From positions 2,118,814 to 2,182,813 of the forward strand of contig CBDBEU010000005.1 of the NCBI GenBank assembly GCA_965204565.1: a stretch of 64,000 nt of DNA. The letters run 5' to 3'. The notes beneath the pieces are model-generated. The model saw only the letters and a list, made by a program, of their open reading frames with translations. It did no database searches and was not told the DNA's origin. The position numbers and the translations under genes were made by a program. Origin of the DNA: CBDBEU01 sp965204565. Its GTDB lineage: Bacteria > Pseudomonadota > Alphaproteobacteria > Rhizobiales > TMED25. Numbering within the stretch: the first letter of the stretch is position 1; every line of letters starts with the position of its first letter. Shown one piece after another: positions 46,091 to 55,680 of this stretch.

Positions 46091-47690
46091 CTATTTCGAT
46101 TTCAGAAGGTCTCTGATTTCCTCAAGCAGCACCTCGTTGCGCGGTGGCGCCGCCGGTGCCTCAGGCTCTGCCGGCTCCTCAAGCTCCGCGCGTGCACGGT
46201 TCATGCTGCGGATGATCAGGAACAGCGCGAATGCGACGATCACAAACGCGATCACCGAGTTGATGAAAAGACCGATATTCATCGTCACGCCACCATCCTC
46301 GATGGTCGCCATGCGCTCACCTGAGAGCACTACAAATATCTGAACGCCCTGAAAACCCCCTGGCTTTGAGCGTGTTGGCGTGATTCCGTGGGAATATCAG
46401 CGACGGAGGGTACGATGGCTGCACAGCGCGGGTTGTTCGATCCGGATGAGCGCTACGCGGCGTTATCGAAGGCGGGAGATCCGCTGGAGCGGCTTGCAGG
46501 GGGTATCGACTTCGAGCTCTTCCGGCCAGAGTTGCCGGCCGGAGTTGGATGCGACGCTTGATCGTTCCGATGGCAGGCAGGGCGGGCGCCCGCCGATGGA
46601 CCCGGTCCTCATCCTCAAGGTGCTGGTGATCCAAGCGCTCTACGGTCTGTCGGATGCGCAAGCGGCGTTCCAAATCATGGACCGGCGCAGCTTTGGCCGT
46701 TTCCTCAGCCTCGATGACGGCGCGCGGGCGCCGGACGAGACGACCATCCGGCGGTTCCGGGAAGCCCTGGCGCGGACCGGCGCGGTGGAGAAACTCTTCG
46801 CCCGGTTCGACGCGCATCTTAAGGACGCCGGATATCCCGCCATGGGCGGGCAGATCGTCGATGCCACCATCGTGGCGGCCCCGCGCCGGCGCATGACCGA
46901 TGCCGGGAAGGAGATCGTCAAGGGCGGGGGCATCCCGCCTGATTGGCAGGCCAATCCCTGGAAGCCGGTGCAAAAGGATCGCCACGCCGGTGTTCGGCTA
47001 CAAATCCCATATCGATGCCGACCGGCGCCACGGCTTCGTCCGGACATGGATCGTCACCGACGCCGCCCGGCATGACGGACGCGTAGCGGGCGGGCTTCCG
47101 GATCAGGCGAACACCGGCTTGACTGCACACCGGCTCGACTGTCTGGGCGGACACGGCATATCGGTCGCAGAAGAACGAGAAGAAAATCGCCCGGGCCGGG
47201 CTGACCTCGAAGGTCCATTTCCGCCGCCCGCCCGGCAAGCCGATGCCCGTGCATCACGAGAGGGCCAATGCCGCACGGTCGAAGGTCCGATCCGCGATCG
47301 AACATCCCTTCGCCGGGATGAAGGCACGAATGGGGCTCTTCGTCCGCACCATCGGCTTCGACCGGGCGAGGGCCAGGATCGGCATGGCCAACATCGCATT
47401 CAACATGAAACGGCTCCTGTTCCGGGAGCACAAAGGCGCCGTGGCATAACCCGGCCCCGGCGAAACCAAATCCCGAACCGCAACCCAGGCAAAGGGCCGA
47501 CACGCATCGCAGCCGTAAATGTGCTCTCGTCACCCGATTCCATGCAGCAGACAGGGATCTTCAGGGTGTCCAACTGCGAGAAGTCGACATCGCTTGGCAC
47601 AATAATGTTACTGACCAATGATTGGACGATGATTCCAAAAGAACCACCGATAATGATACCGACCGCCATGTCGACAACATTGCCACGCAT
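46091..47690 (-). pseudogene. mscL: Large-conductance mechanosensitive channel, split by IS5 and cut at its start
   Basis: The N-terminal helix and TM1 are at 47690 down to about 47572 (MRGNVVDMAVGIIIGGSFGI, then IVQSLVSNIIVP, SDVDFSQL). TM2 and the C-terminus are at 46330-46091 (TIEDGGVTMNIGLFINSVIA, FVIVAFALFLIIRSMNRARA, EVLLEEIRDLLKSK). An IS5 element fills 46342-47571 between them. The first nine or so residues before RGNVVDMA are missing because IS1380 remnant C ends at 47697. About eight residues are also missing between SNIIVP and VDFSQL. MscL opens at extreme turgor; no functional channel can be made. Confidence 0.85.
46342..47571 (+). mobile_element. IS5-family element inserted in mscL
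   Basis: About 1.23 kb bounded by imperfect inverted repeats GAACGCCCTGAAAACCCC and GGACACCCTGAAGATCCC. The transposase starts at about 46415 (MAAQRGLFDPDERYAALSKA), then LDATLDRSDGRQGGRPPMDP, VLILKVLVIQALYGLSDAQA, DGARAPDETTIRRFREALAR, IVAAPRRRMTDAGKEIVKGG and the end IAFNMKRLLFREHKGAVA. Frameshifts near 46535 and 46980 and a deletion after QKDR disable it. A truncated copy lies at 32660-33403. Confidence 0.8.
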
Positions 47691-47697
47691 GGGTGCG

Positions 47698-48483
47698 GAT
47701 CATGTGATCGGGTGGGCGGCCAACGGGTCGGGTCGGAAGGCAGGCGATGCTTTGCCGAAGGATCGCGTCGGCTTTGAGACCGATCATATACCGGTCGCCC
47801 TCGGCTGCGTTCCTGATCGCCGAACCGGTTGAACACAAACAGCCGATGGCAGCGGGTGCAGGCGAAGTGCCCATTCCAGGCGGTGCCTTCCTGATCTCCA
47901 TGGAATCCATGTCGAGCACGACGGCCCTGGGCGGATGCCGCGCGTGCCCCCGGTCAATCCATTGCCCCGACAGATCGCGGCCGGTGCGGGGAGGTTATCG
48001 TCACCGGCAAGGAACTCTGTCTCCAATCGCTCCATCCGGCCGGCGCACGCGGCCTGCCCGGCTACGGCGCGCCCGCCGACAATCCATCGCATCGCGGGAT
48101 CGCATCCCGGGCGGTCGGCGTCGTTTACGTCCTCATAGCCACCGAGGCGGCCGAAGATGGATTGGCGAAACAATCCCGTCATCGCGTGCCGGCCGTTCTT
48201 GCCGGTGCGCGGATCGACAGGCTCATGGCCGGCCATGTCCGTCAAGCCGAGCGTGTCATCAAGCTCGCGGCAGGCCGGCCATCCGGCGTCGGTGGTGATT
48301 CCGGAACCGTGGAACTCGAGATTCAGGCGGCGATCGAAATCGAGCCAAAGAGGCCCGTCAACCGGTTCACCCGCCGGGTTCGCCATATGCCGCGCCCCAA
48401 AATGCGCTCAAGACATTGTTTTCTTATAACGGAACCGACGATCAATCACATCAATCAATGGAGCCATATGGAAAATGCGGGTT
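47698..48483 (-). mobile_element. IS1380-family remnant C
   Basis: Transposase N-terminal half on the minus strand: LEFHGSGITTDAGWPACREL, DDTLGLTDMAGHEPVDPRTG, FRQSIFGRLGGYEDVNDADR, DPAMRWIVGGRAVAGQAACA. After FNRFGDQE a deletion leads to YMIGLKADAILRQSIACLPT and RPVGRPPDHMIR, which stops at mscL. The terminal GAGCCATATGGAAAATGCGG lies at about 48460-48480. Confidence 0.78.
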
Positions 48484-48677
48484 TATCAATCGATCAGGCA
48501 CGGCAACGAGTTTTCGCTCGATCAGATGCGCGACAACATTGCCGCATGGAGCGTGCCGTTCCGCCGCGAACTGCAGCGCATGTTGCGTAAGGAGGGCTAC
48601 TATAGCAGTGCCACATTGACGATCAGGTGGGGCCAGGCACGACACGGGCGCTGGAAAGCCTGTTCAACACCGGCTAG
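48484..48677 (+). pseudogene. Peptidoglycan-binding protein, C-terminal fragment
   Basis: After the IS1380 end the sequence reads FRRELQRMLRKEGYYSSG, then after a one-base shift IDDQVGPGTTRALESLFNTG and TAG. This is the last repeat of a PG_binding_1 domain (GYY..., GxGTxxAL). The upstream part is lost to the IS. Dead. Confidence 0.5.
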
Positions 48678-48779
48678 AGCATCATCCGACCGGAGCGAAG
48701 CGAGGATCGATCAGATGATGCGGCAAGAACAACAAGCCAGAGCGCCGATCTGATCGAGGCGGATCGGATAGCGCTCTAG
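48674..48779. repeat. Rhizobial-type intergenic palindromic repeat (RIME-like)
   Basis: Outer arms CTAGAGC (48674-48680) and GCTCTAG (48773-48779) enclose an inner inverted repeat GCATCATC (48679-48686) / GATGATGC (48714-48721). The GATCGAGGCGGATCGGATAG segment is reminiscent of short mosaic repeats of Rhizobiales. No second copy was seen in this window, so the name is tentative. Confidence 0.4.
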
Positions 48780-48798
48780 GTGCTGAAAACGCTCACAA

Positions 48799-49782
48799 TC
48801 AAGCGCCGAGCAGTTTGGCCAGCGTATCGCGCCCCATCGGTGCGGGCGTCTTGAGACCGCTCATGCCTGTTTCACCATTGGCCTTGCGGGCATACAGGAC
48901 GCCGAGTGCAGTGGGCTCATCTTTGCCCTCTCCGAGCACCGCCAATGCCGTGGCGCGCGTCAGATCGGTCTCGTCATGGCGCGCAATATAATCGGCACTG
49001 CAATCTGTACCGGGCCTGGCCACACGGAATCGTCCGGCATCAGTTTCGAACACCAGTCCGAGCTCTTTTTCCTTGCCGAACAGCATGGGCTCACCATCGG
49101 TCAGGCGCACGCTGGCCTCTGCCGCATGCGCCTTTTCCGATACCGGCCCGAATGCGCCATCATGATAGATGATGCAGTTCTGCAGGATTTCGAGCAGTGA
49201 CGCGCCCTTATGTCCATGCGCGCGGGTCAGCATGCCTAGCAGATGATCCTGCTGCGCATCGACCGAGCGGGCAACAAACGAAGCGCCGGCGCCGAGCGCC
49301 AGTTTCAGCGCGTTGACCGGCGGCTCGACCGAACCCGACGGACTTGACGGCGAGCGCGTGCCGATCGGCGATGTTGGCGAGTACTGGCCCTTGGTCAGGC
49401 CGTAAATCGCATTGTTGAACAACAGCAGATTGAGATCGACGTTGCGCCGCAGCGCATGCATCAAATGGTTGCCGCCGATCGACAGGAAATCGCCATCGCC
49501 GCCGACCACCCAGACATCAAGCTCCGGATTGGCAAGTTTGACCCCGGTGGCCGCAGCCGGTGCGCGGCCATGGATGGTATGGAAGCCGTAGGTCGACAGA
49601 TAATACGGAAACCGCGCAGCACAACCGATGCCGGAAACGAACACCACCTCATGCGGCGGCCGTCCGATCTCGGCCAGGGCTGCGCGCACCGCTTTCAAGA
49701 TCGCATAGTCGCCACACCCCGGGCACCAGCGCACTTCCTCGGCCGATGCAAAATCCTTGGCACTCAGATTTTCGGCATTCAT
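48799..49782 (-). CDS. korB: 2-oxoacid:ferredoxin oxidoreductase, beta subunit
   Basis: The TPP- and iron-sulfur-binding beta subunit (327 residues) of a CoA-dependent 2-oxoacid:ferredoxin oxidoreductase, probably acting on 2-oxoglutarate. The first cluster cysteines are in WCPGCGDYAILK, a third in SGIGCAARFPYY, and a fourth in EILQNCIIYHDG. The TPP/Mg motif is VVGGDGDFLSIGGNHLMHAL ending in LFNNAIYGL. All needed residues are present. Its ATG overlaps the alpha-subunit stop by four bases. No ferredoxin gene is in the window, so the electron partner lies elsewhere. Confidence 0.92.
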   Translation of the reverse strand: MNAENLSAKDFASAEEVRWCPGCGDYAILKAVRAALAEIGRPPHEVVFVSGIGCAARFPYYLSTYGFHTIHGRAPAAATGVKLANPELDVWVVGGDGDFLSIGGNHLMHALRRNVDLNLLLFNNAIYGLTKGQYSPTSPIGTRSPSSPSGSVEPPVNALKLALGAGASFVARSVDAQQDHLLGMLTRAHGHKGASLLEILQNCIIYHDGAFGPVSEKAHAAEASVRLTDGEPMLFGKEKELGLVFETDAGRFRVARPGTDCSADYIARHDETDLTRATALAVLGEGKDEPTALGVLYARKANGETGMSGLKTPAPMGRDTLAKLLGA

Positions 49783-51650
49783 GTACGCTCTCCATTGAGG
49801 AGCCCGCCAAGCGCCTCTTGAACGCTATCAACACTGAACGGCCTTCCATTGGTCTGGGTTACAGCCTTAACCGGTACCAGGGTCTCGGCACGCAGAATGC
49901 GTGTGAGCTGGCCGGTATTGAGCTCCACGCAAGCAACACGGCAATAGCGTGTCAGAAGGTCTCCAAGTTCTGCCGGCAGCGGCCACAGATGACGGATATG
50001 CAGATGGGCGACCGCATGACCCTGTGACCTCAGATTGCGCACCGCCTGGCGATTGGGTCCGAAAGTTGAGCCCCAGCCGATCACCAGAAGATCGCCATCC
50101 TCAGGTCCGTCATGCAGCGTCGGTTGGTCGGCCAGTGCCGCAGCGCGAACAAGTTTTTCCGCCCGCAGCGCCACCATCGCCTCGTGATTATCGGGGTCGT
50201 AGGAAATGTTGCCGCTTTGCGCATCCTTTTCGATACCGCCAACGCGCCGTTCACCGCCCGGCGTTCCAGGCGGTATCCATCCCAGCGCCAGGCTGTCGGA
50301 GTTGCGGGCGGGCGATCCGTCAACGCCAACTGCGACGATTTTTTCAAGCCCGTCAGGGTCGGGCGGCACCCATTCGCTCACTGCATTGGCGAGAAAGGCG
50401 TCCGACAGCACGATCACCGGCGACATCGCATTTGTGGCAATGCGCGCTGCGTCGATCATGATCTGGAAGCAGTCCTCGCAACTTGCCGGCGCCATCACCG
50501 CGACCGGCGCTTCGCCATGCCGCCCGTGGATTGCCATGTCGAGATCCGATTGCTCCGGCTTGGTCGGCATGCCGGTCGAGGGCCCCGCGCGCTGCACGTC
50601 GATCACGATTAACGGCAGCTCGGCCGCAACGGCAAGCCCCAGCCCCTCGGTCTTGAGCGCAAGCCCGGGTCCGGAACTGGCGGTCACGCCGATGGTGCCG
50701 GCATAGGACGCACCGATCGCCGCCGTGACGGCTGCGATTTCGTCTTCAGCCTGGAATGTGGTGATGCCTTCGGGCATGCGCGCCAGCGCATGAAGAAGCA
50801 CCGATGCCGGCGTGATCGGATAGGAGCAATAGGTCACCGGTCTGCCCGACAGGGCCCCCACGGCGGCGATGCCGAGCGCCATGGCCTCGGTACCTGAAAT
50901 CATCCGCGCCGCGGCCGGGCGCGCTGAACCTTCAAATTCCGCTGCCGGATGTGCGAGGGCAAGCTCCATGGTCTCGCCATAGGCATGACCTGATTTCAAC
51001 GCCGCGGTATTGGCGTCCGCGATCGCTTGTTCCTTGACGAAACGATCGGCAATCCACTCTTCACAGGTAGCGGTCGGCTGTTCGGCCAGCCATAGGGCCA
51101 GACCCAATGCCCAGAAATTGCGCGCCCGCATCGCGTCCTTGCGGCCGACGCCGAATACCTCGACCGATTCCAGTGTGCGCTTGGAGATATCGACCCGGAT
51201 CACCCGATAGGGCGCACCCGTGCTCTCATCGACCGGGTCGGCTTTGATCTTGGCCTTGGTGAAGCCGCGCTTGTTGAACGCGCCCTCGTCGACCACCACG
51301 GTGCCGCCGCGCTTGAGAAAGTCGATATTTGTGATGAATGCTGCCGGGTTGAGTGCCACCAGTATGTCGGCCTCATCGCCCGGGGTCAGCACCTGATCTG
51401 CGCCAAACTGGATTTGGTAGGCCGACACGCCGAAGGTGGTGCCCGCCGGTGCGCGAATCTCGGCAGGATATTCCGGCAGCGTCATAAGCCAGGCACCGCC
51501 TCGTGCCGCCGCGCGCGCGAATTGCACACCGGCAAGCTGGATCCCGTCGCCGGAATCACCGGCAAACCGGACCACCGTCGCTAGCCGTGATGCGGCCGCC
51601 CTTTTTGATGGGCGGGCTGGTTTGTTGTCATGGTCGATGACGATGGTCAT
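49779..51650 (-). CDS. korA: 2-oxoacid:acceptor oxidoreductase, alpha subunit (gamma-alpha fusion)
   Basis: A 623-residue subunit that joins the gamma domain (residues about 25-215: VRFAGDSGDGIQLAGVQFAR, GGAWLMTLPEYPAEIRAPAG) to the alpha pyrimidine-binding domain (about 250-430: MISGTEAMALGIAAVGALSG, YCSYPITPASVLLHALARMP, FQAEDEIAAVTAAIGASYAG) and a C-terminal domain (LLVIGWGSTFGPNRQAVRNL). YPITP and GTEA are the usual KorA signatures. With KorB it forms a complete enzyme. The ATG at 51650 has AGGACCC upstream. Intact, probably a reductive or anaplerotic branch beside the TCA cycle. Confidence 0.92.
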   Translation of the reverse strand: MTIVIDHDNKPARPSKRAAASRLATVVRFAGDSGDGIQLAGVQFARAAARGGAWLMTLPEYPAEIRAPAGTTFGVSAYQIQFGADQVLTPGDEADILVALNPAAFITNIDFLKRGGTVVVDEGAFNKRGFTKAKIKADPVDESTGAPYRVIRVDISKRTLESVEVFGVGRKDAMRARNFWALGLALWLAEQPTATCEEWIADRFVKEQAIADANTAALKSGHAYGETMELALAHPAAEFEGSARPAAARMISGTEAMALGIAAVGALSGRPVTYCSYPITPASVLLHALARMPEGITTFQAEDEIAAVTAAIGASYAGTIGVTASSGPGLALKTEGLGLAVAAELPLIVIDVQRAGPSTGMPTKPEQSDLDMAIHGRHGEAPVAVMAPASCEDCFQIMIDAARIATNAMSPVIVLSDAFLANAVSEWVPPDPDGLEKIVAVGVDGSPARNSDSLALGWIPPGTPGGERRVGGIEKDAQSGNISYDPDNHEAMVALRAEKLVRAAALADQPTLHDGPEDGDLLVIGWGSTFGPNRQAVRNLRSQGHAVAHLHIRHLWPLPAELGDLLTRYCRVACVELNTGQLTRILRAETLVPVKAVTQTNGRPFSVDSVQEALGGLLNGERT

Positions 51651-51986
51651 GAAACTGGGTCCTCAAGTCCTGCATGCGCGCCCGAAAACCCGGCGCGCTG
51701 GTTAGGCAGGGATCACACAAATGTCCATTGCGAAGGTTTTGTGCAACGCAACTTGCGCCATCAATCAGGTCAGCGGGTTTTGGTGCAAGAACAATTTTTG
51801 CGCTACGAAATCCGTTTCCAACATAGAACTGTTTTGTGTCCGATCAGCCTACCGAATTGGCAATGCGGAGAAATCACGATCGGTTGGCCGCATTCCGCTC
51901 TTGGCGTTTACCTGCGCACTTCGCCTGCGACGGTCAAGGTCTGAGAGCCTCATTGGTTGGTTTGGGCGATGAACCGGCAATTGGTC
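51651..51986. other. Intergenic region upstream of korAB
   Basis: About 335 bases between korA and the dead depolymerase. It must hold the korAB promoter if the pair is transcribed from here. No coding sequence or clear hairpin was seen. Confidence 0.4.
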
Positions 51987-52620
51987 TTAACTGCCTTCGG
52001 CGCCGCTTTCGAACCACTCGCGCGCCCGTTCAGCCCAGCCCTTGGGGACCTTGTGGCCACCGCCGTGCAGGCAGAATTGGATCTCCTTGCCGCTGCCACA
52101 ACGGCCCCGCCAGATGCGGCAACCATAGGTCTCCCCATTGAGGATCTTGCTCGGTTTGCTGACGCAAATATTGGTCTGTCTCAGGATCGACAGCGATTCG
52201 AACACATCGCCCTAGTGCCATTGGCGGATGCCGCGCCCTTCGAGCGGCACGGTTGTGTCGGTAAAGCCATGAATATGCAGCATTCTGACTGGCCCTCCCG
52301 GGCACGCACAGTCGGGTACCGGCCGGCGCAGCGCGCCGGCAATCGAAACGAAACCGGCAAAGTCCCGGCCCTGGTAGCGGGCCACCATCCAAGTCATCGA
52401 CCCGCCCGATGAAAACCTGGCCACCAGCACCTGGTCGCGCTGCAGCGGCACTTTGGCAGCGACATCTTCCATCACCGTGCTAATGAAAGGCAGACCGTCG
52501 CGCCGCCCCCTTGCATTGGGTCTTGCCACCCAGCCACGCACATTATCGCCGGCACGCGGCGCACCATTGGGCGCGATGACCAGATAACCCTTGTCGCCAA
52601 AGGCGCGAACCTTGCAGGTG
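51987..52620 (-). pseudogene. PHB depolymerase/feruloyl-esterase-like protein, truncated with TAG
   Basis: Reads VRAFGDKGYLVIAPNGAPRA, then VRGWVARPNARGRRDGLPFI, VLVARFSSGGSMTWMVARY (G-x-S-x-G-like nucleophile site with FSSGGSM), MLHIHGFTDTTVPLEGR (acid) and, after a TAG at about 52212, GDVFESLSILRQ and LHGGGHKVPKGWAE (His). One CAG-to-TAG change (RQWH-stop-GDVF) splits it and the N-terminal third is absent. Family members hydrolyse polyhydroxybutyrate or aryl esters outside the cell. Confidence 0.65.
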
Positions 52621-52678
52621 TGCCTTGGCGCGCTTGTGACTATCGATGATAGGGCGTGAGCGGGCTGTTTTTGCCCTT

Positions 52679-53674
52679 TTAGAGCTCGACAAATGCGCCG
52701 TCGGCGGCAGCTGATTGCTGGATTGCATCGAACGCGGCCACAACTTTCAGACCTTCCACGCCATTGGTCTCCGGTTCGGTGCCAGTGCGGATCGAGTGGG
52801 CAAAAGCGGCAAAGTTGGCGACCACGCCATCAACCGGTTTGATGGTTTGCTCGCTGCGTTCCTCCTCGCCGCATTTCTGGGTGAAGAATCGTGCCCCGTC
52901 TTCCTCGCTCCACGCTGAGGCCTTGTCGCCATGGGCTGCGGTGATGGCGATATAGGGCAATCTCAGCGAGGTCGCGATCGTGCCATGGGTGCCGCTTTCG
53001 AACTCGACCAGCACCGAGGTCATGTCGTCGAGCGGGGTTGAAGGATCGAGCACCGTGGAGAGGGCCGCCAGCCGCCGGATCGGCCCGCCGAGATAGATCA
53101 GATTGTCCAGCATGTGGATGCCGAGCGCCGTCATCGCGCCGGCCGGCGCTTCGCTGTCTTGGTCGCGCCATGGCCGCTTAGGATCGGGGCCGAACGGACG
53201 GTTGAAGGCGGACTCGATGTAATGCAGACGGCCGATTTTGCCGGCATCTAGCATCGCCTTGATGGCCCGCGTCGCGGTCAACCGCCGCCGGTAATGGGCA
53301 ACCTGCAGGAACACGCCGCCGGCCTTGGCGGCATCAACGCACAGTTGCGCATCCGCCTGATTGAGCGCCAACGGCTTTTCCACCATGACATGCTTGCCCG
53401 CGCTTGCAATCTGCATGACTAGATCGACATGGGTGGTGTGAGGCGTGGCCACGATAATGCCGTCTATTGAGCCATCGTTGGTAAGCGCTTCAAGCGAGGC
53501 CGCCTCGCCACAGCCATGTTTGGCGGCGAACGCCGCGCGCCGTTCCGGCGTGCGAGCATAACAGGTAGCAAGCATCGCGCCTTCGACCTGGCCGAGCGCG
53601 CGGGCCAATCGCCCGCCCCAATTGCCAAGCCCGACAATGCCGAGCCTGACCGAATCGCCCCCGGCGCTCATCAT
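52679..53674 (-). CDS. Gfo/Idh/MocA family oxidoreductase
   Basis: An NAD(P)-dependent dehydrogenase of about 331 residues. The Rossmann start is LGIVGLGNWGGRLARALG, followed by VATPHTTHVDLVM and the catalytic Lys motif VMVEKPLALN; the C-terminal substrate domain includes GAMTALGIHMLDNLIYLGGP with the His used in catalysis. The ATG at 53674 overlaps the upstream SDR stop by four bases (ATGA), which fixes the start; the frame extends upstream without support. It is the last gene of the cluster with SDR, MR/MLE and MmgE/PrpD enzymes, pointing to oxidation of a sugar or cyclic polyol acid. Confidence 0.88.
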   Translation of the reverse strand: MMSAGGDSVRLGIVGLGNWGGRLARALGQVEGAMLATCYARTPERRAAFAAKHGCGEAASLEALTNDGSIDGIIVATPHTTHVDLVMQIASAGKHVMVEKPLALNQADAQLCVDAAKAGGVFLQVAHYRRRLTATRAIKAMLDAGKIGRLHYIESAFNRPFGPDPKRPWRDQDSEAPAGAMTALGIHMLDNLIYLGGPIRRLAALSTVLDPSTPLDDMTSVLVEFESGTHGTIATSLRLPYIAITAAHGDKASAWSEEDGARFFTQKCGEEERSEQTIKPVDGVVANFAAFAHSIRTGTEPETNGVEGLKVVAAFDAIQQSAAADGAFVEL

Positions 53675-54438
53675 GCGACCGTAAGCCCGCCGTCGATCAC
53701 CAGCGTGTGGCCGGTAATGTAGGTGGCGCTTGGGCTTGCCAGATAGGCGATCGCGGCGGCGACTTCTTCGGGCTCGGCAAAACGGTCGAGCGGCACGCGC
53801 GCGCGCATTGCCGGGCCGATTTTCGGGTCCATCTGGTTTTGCATCCGTGTTTCGGTGAGGGTCGAGCCGGGCGCCACCGCATTGGCGCGGATACCGTTCT
53901 GCGCCCACTCGATCGCCATCATCTTAGTCATGTGGCTGACGGCGGCCTTGGAGATGCCATAGATCGAAGCCCCGGCGAGCCCGATAATGCCGAAAGTGGA
54001 GGCCAGCGAGATAATCAGGCCCGGCTTTCCGTCGGCCAGCAGTCGTTTGGCAAAGGCCTGGCTCATGAAGAATGCGCCGGTCAGATTGACCGCCATGATC
54101 CCATCCCACACTTCGCGTGAGACCTCGACGATTGGTGTACGCGGCGACGGCCTGCCAGCATTGTTGATCAGCACGTCAATCCCGCCAAATGCCGCGGAGG
54201 CCTCATCCAAGCAACGCTCGATGCTCGCGGCATCGCACACATCAAGTTCCAGCGCCAGCGCCTTGCCGCCCGCACCTTCGACCTGGCGCACGGTCTCCGC
54301 CGGGCTTGCCGCATCAAGATCGGTGACCACCAGATCGTAGCCCTGGGCTGCCAGCGCTTCGGCGCTTGCCCCGCCAATTCCATAGGACGCGCCAGTGATC
54401 AATGCCACCGGACGGTTGCCCGAATTTACTTCAGCCAT
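53671..54438 (-). CDS. SDR family oxidoreductase (FabG-like)
   Basis: A 255-residue classical short-chain dehydrogenase. The cofactor motif is TGASYGIGGASAEAL, followed by NNAG, the catalytic Ser in LASTFGIIG, and YGISKAAVSHM (Tyr and Lys). The Asp at the end of strand 2 (VVTDLDAA) suggests NAD preference. It overlaps the Gfo/Idh/MocA gene by four bases and follows the MR/MLE gene by 81 bases, so it belongs to the same catabolic unit. Probable role: oxidation or reduction of a hydroxy-acid or sugar intermediate. Confidence 0.9.
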   Translation of the reverse strand: MAEVNSGNRPVALITGASYGIGGASAEALAAQGYDLVVTDLDAASPAETVRQVEGAGGKALALELDVCDAASIERCLDEASAAFGGIDVLINNAGRPSPRTPIVEVSREVWDGIMAVNLTGAFFMSQAFAKRLLADGKPGLIISLASTFGIIGLAGASIYGISKAAVSHMTKMMAIEWAQNGIRANAVAPGSTLTETRMQNQMDPKIGPAMRARVPLDRFAEPEEVAAAIAYLASPSATYITGHTLVIDGGLTVA

Positions 54439-54519
54439 GTCTGTATCCTGTCAATGCCGTGCAGTTTGCCCAAGCGATGATCCAGGCAGGACCGGTCATC
54501 GCCGGGGATTTTAGTGACT

Positions 54520-55620
54520 TCACACCGCGCGGCGATATTTGGCGAGTTTGTCCTCGTCGACCTTGATGCCAAGCCCCGGCCCGTCCGGCGTGATGATGTG
54601 TCCGTCAATCACCGCGATCGGGTTTTCCACCACATCGTCGGCCAGATACTGGTTGGTCACACTGGCATCCCAATCGAGCGTCGGCAGCGCCACGGCCAGA
54701 TGTGAGATCGCAGCCGAGCCGATGGAAGAATCGGCGGTCTTGCCGGCGAGATTGACGCTCATCGACAGGCTCTGCATCAGCCGGCCTGCATTCATCACTT
54801 CATTGGCGCTGCCAAGCTTGATCAGCTTCAAGCTGCCGCCCATGGCCGCGCCCTCGTCGTAATGACGCTGGATATCCTCGATTGAATGAATGCCTTCATC
54901 GGCGCCGATCGGCACAGAGCACACATCGGCGCAGGCCTTCATCGAGGCGATGTCGTGCCCCATCACCGGCTGTTCGAAAAAATCAAGACCGGCATCTCCG
55001 GCGCCGCGCGCGAATTCGACCGCATCCTTGGGCGCAAACCCCTGATTGGCATCGGCTGAGACATGCACGCCATCGCCGACCACCGAGCGCGCCGTACGCG
55101 AGCGCTCCAGATCGTGCGACGGCTCGTGCATGCCGACCTTGACCTTGAATGCGACATAGCCTTCATCGCGGCGCTTGCGCGCAATCTGCATCTCGTCGGG
55201 CCCGCCGGCGACCATCCAGAACATCGGCGCGCGATCGCGCTGCTTGCCGCCGAGAAGTTCATACATCGGCTTGTTCAAATGCTGGCCGATAAGGTCGTGC
55301 AGCGCCCCGTCCAGCGCCGTTTTGGCACCGTGATTGCCATACATCATCGGCTCGATCAGATCGCGCAGCTGAGAGGCATCCTCGATTTCGGTGCCGACCA
55401 ACCGCGGCGTCATGAACTTGACGGCGGCGACCTGACCCTCGGCGGTCTCGCCGGTCATGGTCGGCGCGGAGCAGGCCTCGCCCCATCCGACCTTGCCGTC
55501 GCTATCGGTGATCTTGACGATCAGATTGTCACAGGTTGCGATTGTGATGCCGGACATCTTGATCGGCGCGGTCAGCGGCACCGCTATGGCAAATGCATCA
55601 ACCTCAGCGATGCGGAACAT
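54520..55620 (-). CDS. Mandelate racemase/muconate lactonizing enzyme family protein
   Basis: An enolase-superfamily enzyme of 366 residues. The barrel carries the first catalytic Lys in FKVKVGMHEP, metal ligands in DANQGF, DFFEQPVMG and GADEGIHSIED, and the second Lys in LKLIKLGSANEV. The KxK plus Lys pair is like the muconate-lactonizing/dipeptide-epimerase subgroups. Substrate unknown. GAGGAAGAGGAA lies ahead of the ATG at 55620. It sits between the MmgE/PrpD and SDR genes, so the four probably process one acid. Confidence 0.88.
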   Translation of the reverse strand: MFRIAEVDAFAIAVPLTAPIKMSGITIATCDNLIVKITDSDGKVGWGEACSAPTMTGETAEGQVAAVKFMTPRLVGTEIEDASQLRDLIEPMMYGNHGAKTALDGALHDLIGQHLNKPMYELLGGKQRDRAPMFWMVAGGPDEMQIARKRRDEGYVAFKVKVGMHEPSHDLERSRTARSVVGDGVHVSADANQGFAPKDAVEFARGAGDAGLDFFEQPVMGHDIASMKACADVCSVPIGADEGIHSIEDIQRHYDEGAAMGGSLKLIKLGSANEVMNAGRLMQSLSMSVNLAGKTADSSIGSAAISHLAVALPTLDWDASVTNQYLADDVVENPIAVIDGHIITPDGPGLGIKVDEDKLAKYRRAV

Positions 55621-55680
55621 AGGCTTTTCCTCTTCCTCGAGTGACTTGATAGTGCCGGGGCGCGCCCGGCCATTCGTTTG

